Below, in pieces: positions 57,501 to 64,000 of a stretch of DNA of 64,000 nt (position 1 is its first letter; each line of letters begins with the position of its first letter). The translations under genes were made by a program, and so were the position numbers. The stretch comes from Oxyruncus cristatus (lineage: Eukaryota > Chordata > Aves > Passeriformes > Cotingidae). The stretch covers positions 1,237,460 through 1,301,459 of the forward strand of contig VXAY01006827.1 of assembly GCA_013399855.1 (NCBI GenBank). The letters run 5' to 3'. The notes below the pieces were generated by a model. It saw only the letters and a list, made by a program, of their open reading frames with translations. It was not told the DNA's origin and did not search any database.

Positions 57501-60500
57501 AAGCACTCACCTGAACGTAGCGTCTGACATCCCAGAAACATCAAATACTAATCCCATGACTGCCCATGCCCACAACCACAACCAGCCAGTTTAATTGTTA
57601 AGACTTTGGTTAAAAACGTAACTTTACAAACTACCATATAAAAAAAATTGGATGTATCTGAAAAGAAATTCAAAACTTTCAATTTAAAAAGTAAACAGAT
57701 GCCTGCTGGCTTCAAAATTACTTACACACTTCTACTATAGAGTAATAGAGAATGTAATAAGGAGGCATACCAGGAAAAAAAAAATCCAAACCCAACAACC
57801 TATGAAAGGAACAAAGATGGTTTCAAGCTTTTGGAAGGTGGTCAATCCTAACGGCCTTCAAGAAACATTAACATCAAAATGCTTGTTAAAGACAAGTTAA
57901 AATGCTCATCATTTTAATGAAATACTTCTTTCTATATTCTGTGCTTTCTACAAAAACATAAAAAAACCCCCTTGTTGCCACAGTAAGTACACTCTTGCCA
58001 ATATCTTCCCCCCCTCATCCTGCCTTTGACCTGTTCTTGGCCAGTTTCAGTATTACACTGTTTAAAAAGCTTTAAGTGCGTGGCAAACCTGCAAGAAACC
58101 TACCACGCTCTACTATGTAGACTTGCAAGTGCTTCAACTGAAAAAAGAAGGAATTAATGGCATTTTTAGAGCAGGACACATGATCCAGTAAAACACCAAA
58201 AGACCTGGAATGTCAACCCTTGTGTTTCTGACACAGCTACTTAGTCACTTGCCATCAAAAGGCACCAGGTCTGACAGCACAGAGAAAAAGTCCATCGAGT
58301 AACTAACTCTGAAGTTCCACAAGCTGTCTGAAGTGAAGATTTTACAAGATAATCTGACACACATTTGTCAAAAAATGAAGTAATCCGCTGAAAAAGAACA
58401 AGTTACCAAAGAATTTGGCTGAGGATTTTAATTGACACTGTTCAGTCTTTTTCCTATCCTTTGCTTAATTTGGAGCAATATGACTATACAGATTTCGGTC
58501 AAATGCACGTGTCAATGACAAGCCATCATTGCTTCTTGACTGTTGTGATAATGACAATATTGGCTGTGATAGGGGACATATGTTTCAACAGGATCAGCAC
58601 TGACACCGTCTTTTGCCACCACCATTTGTTCTCCTTCAACTGGATTTACACAGCCAACAGGAAAAATCAGTCAGAGCCAGTCCCACTGCAAAAATAGCTG
58701 CACCAGGTGGCAGTAAAATGACAATTCCTCACCGTCTAAGAGCTGACAAGTCACCACGGAGGAGCACTCCTCTCAAAGACTTTGCTCTCCAAGGAGTCTG
58801 ATAGTAGGCAAGATGAAGACTCAAATACTGCTTTTTCCCCCCTCCATATACGCTCTGACTTGTTCATGCAAGACAACTGCACAGATTTGTCAGCAAGCGG
58901 TACAAAAACACTTTATCCACTTCTCATTTTTTATCAAACACTACTGTTTTTTTTCCTGAGCAAACACTGCCTCTATGCTGATCTCCTCAGCAGCATCCTC
59001 ACTACTCAGAAGTATTTAAAGGATTTCAAGAGGAGCTTCCAGGCAATTACAGTAATTTTTTTGACGACTAACAACATTGTGTTCATTAGGAACAATCTCT
59101 CGGGAGAACTGTGAGTTTTACCTGTTATGACACAGGGCATCAGACAGCTCACTGCACTACCAGCCATCTAATGCATGACCTTCAAAACAAGTCCCTTCAG
59201 CAGTGTTACCTTGCTGCTGCATCTTGCTTTCCGGCATTTTTCTGATCTTTTAACAGTACGTGGAGAAAAGACATGAGCATAAATCCACGCAAAACGACCC
59301 TGGGGATGACAAAACTGCTTTAAATAAATTCCAGGTTTTGGCTGGAATATATGGCCACACAACTGTACTGCACGACATGTCGTGTAGAAAGTCACACATT
59401 CCAAGCAGGCAGCAAAACAAGGGGGTCCTTTAAGCCAAAATATTTTGATTCCAAGCCACAGTACCGTCTTTTTAGGTATATGACAAACACTCTGCATTTC
59501 AGTTCACCTCCACGCCAGTACTGCTTTTTAAAGATTCTACTACTGTCTCAAGTTGTTCACGGCCCAAGAGAAAAAAAAAAACCAAACAAACAACCACCAA
59601 GCAAAACACATTAGAAATTACATCTGCTGAATGAGAAAAGCTGACTTTCTGATTCGTCTCCTCCACGTAATTTCGTAATAATTGGGAGCTGATTCAACTC
59701 CTGCAGCAGTTTACCAGGCATCAGGCTGGGTGCCACTAAGTGACTAGGCAGCCCTTGCCAGCAGCAGTTACCTGAGCAAAACGCCAAGTGTACCACTCAC
59801 CTGAGTGTCATCTGCTGCCCCCACCCCACCCTCCACACACGCCCTCGGTGACACCACCGGGACCCGCCGCCAAAGAGGAACTACAAAGAAGAACATGAAA
59901 CCGTTTTAAGCAGTTTGAAGAGAGAACTAAATTCCGCGCTGTCTCTCTCTTTAAGACAGGCGAGAAATAGTTTACCAGAAATTTCCTCAAAGGAGAACGC
60001 TATAATCGTGTTTCCTCAACAACGTTAAGAGAATATACCTAGCATGTAATTTTATGCATCTTCCCGCGTCCAGATTAAATTCTTCTGTGTCCAAACCCAC
60101 TTTCTCTGTTCAAAATGCCAAAAAGAAAAACAAACAAACAAACCCACAGGGGAAAAAAAACCCCTCAACTGAACCACGCAAACTCTTAATTTGCATAGTT
60201 AAAACTAGACATTAGTGTTTAATAATCAACTCCAAGAGCACTAAGCATTTTGGGAAGCCGGATTAAAGGGTTACTCAAGTAACTTTCACCACGAATTTTT
60301 GCAGGATGACTAATGAATTGCGAGCTGCAGTTCAGCCACAATCACAGCGAGTAACCTGAAGTCCCCCAGCCCTGACGGGGTACAGCACGTCTCAGGAAGT
60401 TTAAGGGACTGAAAAGCATCATCTCGTGATGCGGCACCATACATTCAGGGCCAATTCTGGCAAAAACATAATTTCCCCCCCTTTCAGCTTCACCGAAGTC

Positions 60501-60559
60501 CATACTATGGAGCCACTACCTCAGCACTACGTGGTGGAGCAAAATCCTGGGTCTTGGCG
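57501..60559 (-). other. B3GNT2: Probable 5' intron of B3GNT2 (second part), with candidate splice donors
   Basis: No coding exon is recognised. Two consensus minus-strand donors lie close together: CACTCAG|GTGAGTG (exon end 59801) and TTGCTCAG|GTAACTG (near 59773), next to a locally CpG-bearing stretch (59820-59880). Either could end an alternative non-coding first exon, but this is inference only. Confidence 0.35.
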
Positions 60560-61215
60560 GACATTAATAATTAACCTACTGGGTCGCAGCCCGCTAATGA
60601 GCCGAGATGAGCCGAGCCCCGGAGCCGTGCGGGTCTCCCCGCTCCGCACCCGGCGGGCGCTGCCCTCCCCTGTCCCCCGCCTCCAGCCAAGGAGCGGACT
60701 GCAGCAGCACCCAGCACTGCAGCACTGGGCTCTCTCCGGGAAAACCTCACGGTTCCAGCACCAACCCCGCCTCCCCACGTTTAAATAAATAAGTTACGTA
60801 TTAAAAAGGAAAAAAATTAAGACAAACAAACAAACAAAAAAAAAGGCAAACGACGACAAACGTACGGTGGGGCTGAGCCGGCCTAAGTTTCACCCATGCC
60901 AGCAGATCGCGCCTCTTCCCCGCCTTCCTCTCGCCCGGCTCGGCTGCAACATGTGCCGGCCGCCGGTGCTGCCCGAGCGCCCGCGTGGTGTGACCCCACC
61001 CTTGCACCGCCCGTCACCTCCCATTCCGGGGGAGGGGGGGAAAAAAAAAACAACAACCCAAAACAAAAACCCCCCAAGCGCTAAGGGGGGAAAAAAAAAA
61101 AACCAACCAAAAACCAAAAACCAAACCCACACCGAATTCCGAGTAAATACATGTCTGCGAGCGTTCGCCCCACCACCACCACCCCCCCCCCACACACACA
61201 CCAGCTCAGTGCGCA

Positions 61216-61221
61216 TATAAA
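61216..61221 (+). promoter_or_regulatory. TATA box-like element facing away from B3GNT2
   Basis: TATAAA in the context GCGCATATAAAGCGAGGG lies inside the CpG island on the plus strand. A start about 30 bp on would fall before the gap. It could drive a divergent transcript; no coding exon is visible for one. Confidence 0.3.
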
Positions 61222-61288
61222 GCGAGGGGGCTGCGAGGGAGGAAAACCTCGCGACCTGGGAAACCAGGGGAGGTAAAAATTAAGTTGA

Positions 61289-61980
61289 NNNNNNNNNNNN
61301 NNNNNNNNNNNNNNNNNNNNNNNNNNNNNNNNNNNNNNNNNNNNNNNNNNNNNNNNNNNNNNNNNNNNNNNNNNNNNNNNNNNNNNNNNNNNNNNNNNNN
61401 NNNNNNNNNNNNNNNNNNNNNNNNNNNNNNNNNNNNNNNNNNNNNNNNNNNNNNNNNNNNNNNNNNNNNNNNNNNNNNNNNNNNNNNNNNNNNNNNNNNN
61501 NNNNNNNNNNNNNNNNNNNNNNNNNNNNNNNNNNNNNNNNNNNNNNNNNNNNNNNNNNNNNNNNNNNNNNNNNNNNNNNNNNNNNNNNNNNNNNNNNNNN
61601 NNNNNNNNNNNNNNNNNNNNNNNNNNNNNNNNNNNNNNNNNNNNNNNNNNNNNNNNNNNNNNNNNNNNNNNNNNNNNNNNNNNNNNNNNNNNNNNNNNNN
61701 NNNNNNNNNNNNNNNNNNNNNNNNNNNNNNNNNNNNNNNNNNNNNNNNNNNNNNNNNNNNNNNNNNNNNNNNNNNNNNNNNNNNNNNNNNNNNNNNNNNN
61801 NNNNNNNNNNNNNNNNNNNNNNNNNNNNNNNNNNNNNNNNNNNNNNNNNNNNNNNNNNNNNNNNNNNNNNNNNNNNNNNNNNNNNNNNNNNNNNNNNNNN
61901 NNNNNNNNNNNNNNNNNNNNNNNNNNNNNNNNNNNNNNNNNNNNNNNNNNNNNNNNNNNNNNNNNNNNNNNNNNNNNNNN
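61289..61980. other. Assembly gap (692 Ns)
   Basis: An unbroken run of N within GC-rich sequence. Its real length is unknown. It probably hides the core of the promoter and perhaps exon 1. A single ambiguous base also occurs at 7442. Confidence 0.99.
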
Positions 61981-62430
61981 CGCGGGGCCGGGCGGGGCAC
62001 GTGAGCCGTGGGCGGGCGCGGGGGGTCCCCGCGGTTGCCGGACGGCCGCGTCCCTGAGGAGACGCGTGGGCGGGCGGAGCTCCCGTCCCCGGCCTGCTCC
62101 TTCCCACCACCATCCCCTCCCTGCGGCGCCGCGGGGCCGCCCCCGAGCCCAGCCGGCAAAACGAGACGGCATTTACCTCAAAAAACGTGGTTTTTATCGT
62201 TGGAGGAGAGAGGGGAAGAAGGTGCCGCCCCGGACATCACCGCGCTGCCGTTCGCGTTTGTGCCGGGCCAGGTGCTGGTCCCTCCGTGTGGAAACAGCCC
62301 CGAGCCGGGCACCCTCCTCCTCCCGGGGGGTGGCCCCGGGTGACACCTCCCTCCTGCTCGGACGGCGTGTTTTGCGGCGAGCTCTGTCTGTGTGGGCACC
62401 GCGGGTCACTGGCCCTACCTCACCTTGTGG

Positions 62431-64000
62431 CAGTTTTCCTTTGGGTTTTTGTTGTCGTTGTTGTTGTTTTGCTGGATTTTGTTTTGGTTTTGGGTTTCCC
62501 CCCCCACACACACACACGGTATCAGCCCCTCATCCATGCTAAAAATGCCGTTCCACGTGATTTTTTTTTTTTTTCTCTTTGATGTCCCTCCTTTTTAAGC
62601 CAGGTAATTGCAGCTGTACCACCTTTACGTGGATCGTCTTCAAAGCTTTTGTCACCGAGTCCAGGAGGGAGGAGAAAATCAGTGTTCCAGGCTGTCGAGG
62701 CTTCTCTGAGTAAATAAGTTTCTGAGAATTTCCGATTTTGGAGATTTGCCTTCCAGGGCTGATACTAATCACTCATGACTCACTCAGATTAGTAACCCTC
62801 TTTATTTTTTGTGGTGTTCTTTGCTTACTTGGTAAGCTGATGAGACTACAAATCCTAGCCAAACAAACTAAAGGAATCTCCTTAAGACCCAGGATGCTGA
62901 CTGAAACGAAACATAAAAATGTGTGCCGCTACAGCAAAGAGTGGAATCTTCAGTCTTGGACAGATCGATAGCAACCAGCAGACTCCCACGGACCGTGAAC
63001 CTCACAGCTTTTTGTCCTGTACAGGATGAAAATGAACACATCCCATTTGTTTCTATTTTTAGCACCTGCATTCTGAGTCCAGTATGAGGAGAGGCTCAAC
63101 CAAAGGAATTATCTCAATGTCACCTGGCACAATCACTTAAAAACCGTTTTCACTGCAAAGGGAGTGGTAAGGATGTCCCCTTTGATCCATGAAAATACAC
63201 GTTGATGCACTTCCATTTTACAGCGCTCATTTTCACCAAGACTCAGTAGCTGATGTGCACAGCCATAAACACGACTGGTTTTGGCAAACATCATGAGTAC
63301 CCACAGCACATACTGAGCTCCCCATGCTCTGCCAATGGATGCCAATGGAAAACCTGCAGTGAGTCATTCAGAGCTGCTCTTAAAATCCCTCTCAGGAGCC
63401 CGGAAGAAACGTCCCCATTCACAGTGCATTGAGAGAGACGTTGCATATTTCATTCCTCTTCAAATATTTATATATGTACTTCACGTTTGAGTAAAGCTGT
63501 CCTTTTCATCAACACAGAAAGATTACAGCAAAGGGAGGAATTACCCTAAATCGGCAAAGCATCGTTGTCCATTAAGAAACACAGGGTTAGAAAGGAGAAA
63601 TAAGTGTCTGGCAGCCAAGAGCTTGGCTCCACTGCACGGGAGACTTCGTAACAATATGTTTTGAGATCAACTAAAGGGAAAAAAAAAAAAAAGAAAACAA
63701 ATATCAACTGTAACACCGTGTCACGTAACACCGGGTGCTAAGGAGCCTGGAAAAACACATTAAAGCTGAGAAGTTTGGACAGTGGTGAAATGGTCTGCTG
63801 GTTTTGGGGGAAGGACATTTCTCCTCCCAGTCCCACACCCATGGCCGTGCCTGCTCCTCTCTAATCACACCGACTTAACTGGTCACGGGGCTGCATTTTG
63901 AAACCTTTGGTGGGGGGGAGGTGTTTTAATCCAAATATATTCCCTGATCCAATTGGCAGCCTCAAGGGTTAGCTGAAAGGAGGAAAATACCTAGAACCAA
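62431..64000. other. Flank upstream of the CpG island, no gene seen
   Basis: There is a short CA run (about 62505-62517), T- and A-tracts and A/T-rich single-copy sequence. No exon or repeat family is recognised. COMMD1 would be expected farther to the right by synteny, but none of it is seen here. Confidence 0.5.

Larger units (their letters stand above)
60560..62430. promoter_or_regulatory. B3GNT2: CpG island, likely B3GNT2 promoter, interrupted by an assembly gap
   Basis: CpG-dense sequence flanks the gap on both sides (60590-61025 and 61981-62420), unlike the rest of the window. Single CpG islands of this kind mark vertebrate promoters, and B3GNT2 is the nearest minus-strand gene downstream. 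A possible first-exon donor, TTTGAG|GTAAATG, ends at 62177 on the minus strand. Confidence 0.65.

Noticed and set aside
61081..62172. Long frames across the CpG island (363, 317, 277 and 239 codons)
   Set aside because: They exist only because the run of Ns has no stop codons.
1..64000. CRISPR arrays, bacterial operons, tRNA or rRNA genes
   Set aside because: I saw no regularly spaced identical repeats, no operon-like gene packing and no RNA-gene signature; the DNA is clearly vertebrate.

Overview
The window is vertebrate nuclear DNA, almost certainly from a bird. It carries several CR1 LINE fragments, a GC-rich avian-type solo LTR, compact GT-AG introns, one CpG island and a complete B3GNT2 coding exon. 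It is mostly non-coding; most open frames are chance ORFs or repeat-derived. Two protein-coding genes can be supported, both on the minus strand.

(1) At 11.9-23.9 kb I could rebuild an intact gene of ten coding exons by hand. All splice sites are GT-AG and all phases agree; the CDS is 4638 nt, giving 1545 aa. The product is a predicted type I membrane protein: signal peptide, CUB domain, about 700-aa Ser/Thr/Pro-rich (mucin-like) linker, second CUB, second mucin-like linker, SEA domain, calcium-binding EGF, transmembrane helix and about 70-aa cytoplasmic tail. I do not recognise it as a named gene. From memory, human synteny here is COMMD1-B3GNT2-TMEM17-EHBP1 with no such gene in between, so it is the best candidate for something undescribed or lost in mammals. 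The two CUB+linker exons are both phase 1-1 and look like an ancient exon duplication.

(2) At 46.46-47.66 kb lies the single coding exon of B3GNT2, a Golgi beta-1,3-N-acetylglucosaminyltransferase that extends poly-N-acetyllactosamine. Its 3'UTR runs to about 45.2 kb. A 47-codon upstream ORF overlaps the start codon out of frame. Its promoter is probably the CpG island at about 60.6-62.4 kb, which contains an assembly gap of 692 Ns (61289-61980).

Layout: 1-11.6 kb intergenic, with a CR1 3' end (about 3.3-3.6 kb), a pair of diverged direct repeats (about 2.5 and 3.9 kb) and a CR1 (8.6-9.4 kb). 11.6-24 kb CUB/SEA/EGF gene with an LTR in the intron between its two CUB exons. 25.1-26.6 kb composite CR1. 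26.6-45.2 kb intergenic with another CR1 (34.4-35.0 kb) and A/T-rich blocks that may be conserved regulatory elements. 45.2-62.4 kb B3GNT2 with a long 5' intron. 62.4-64 kb upstream flank. The two genes have no evident functional link, although both encode secretory-pathway glycoproteins or enzymes.
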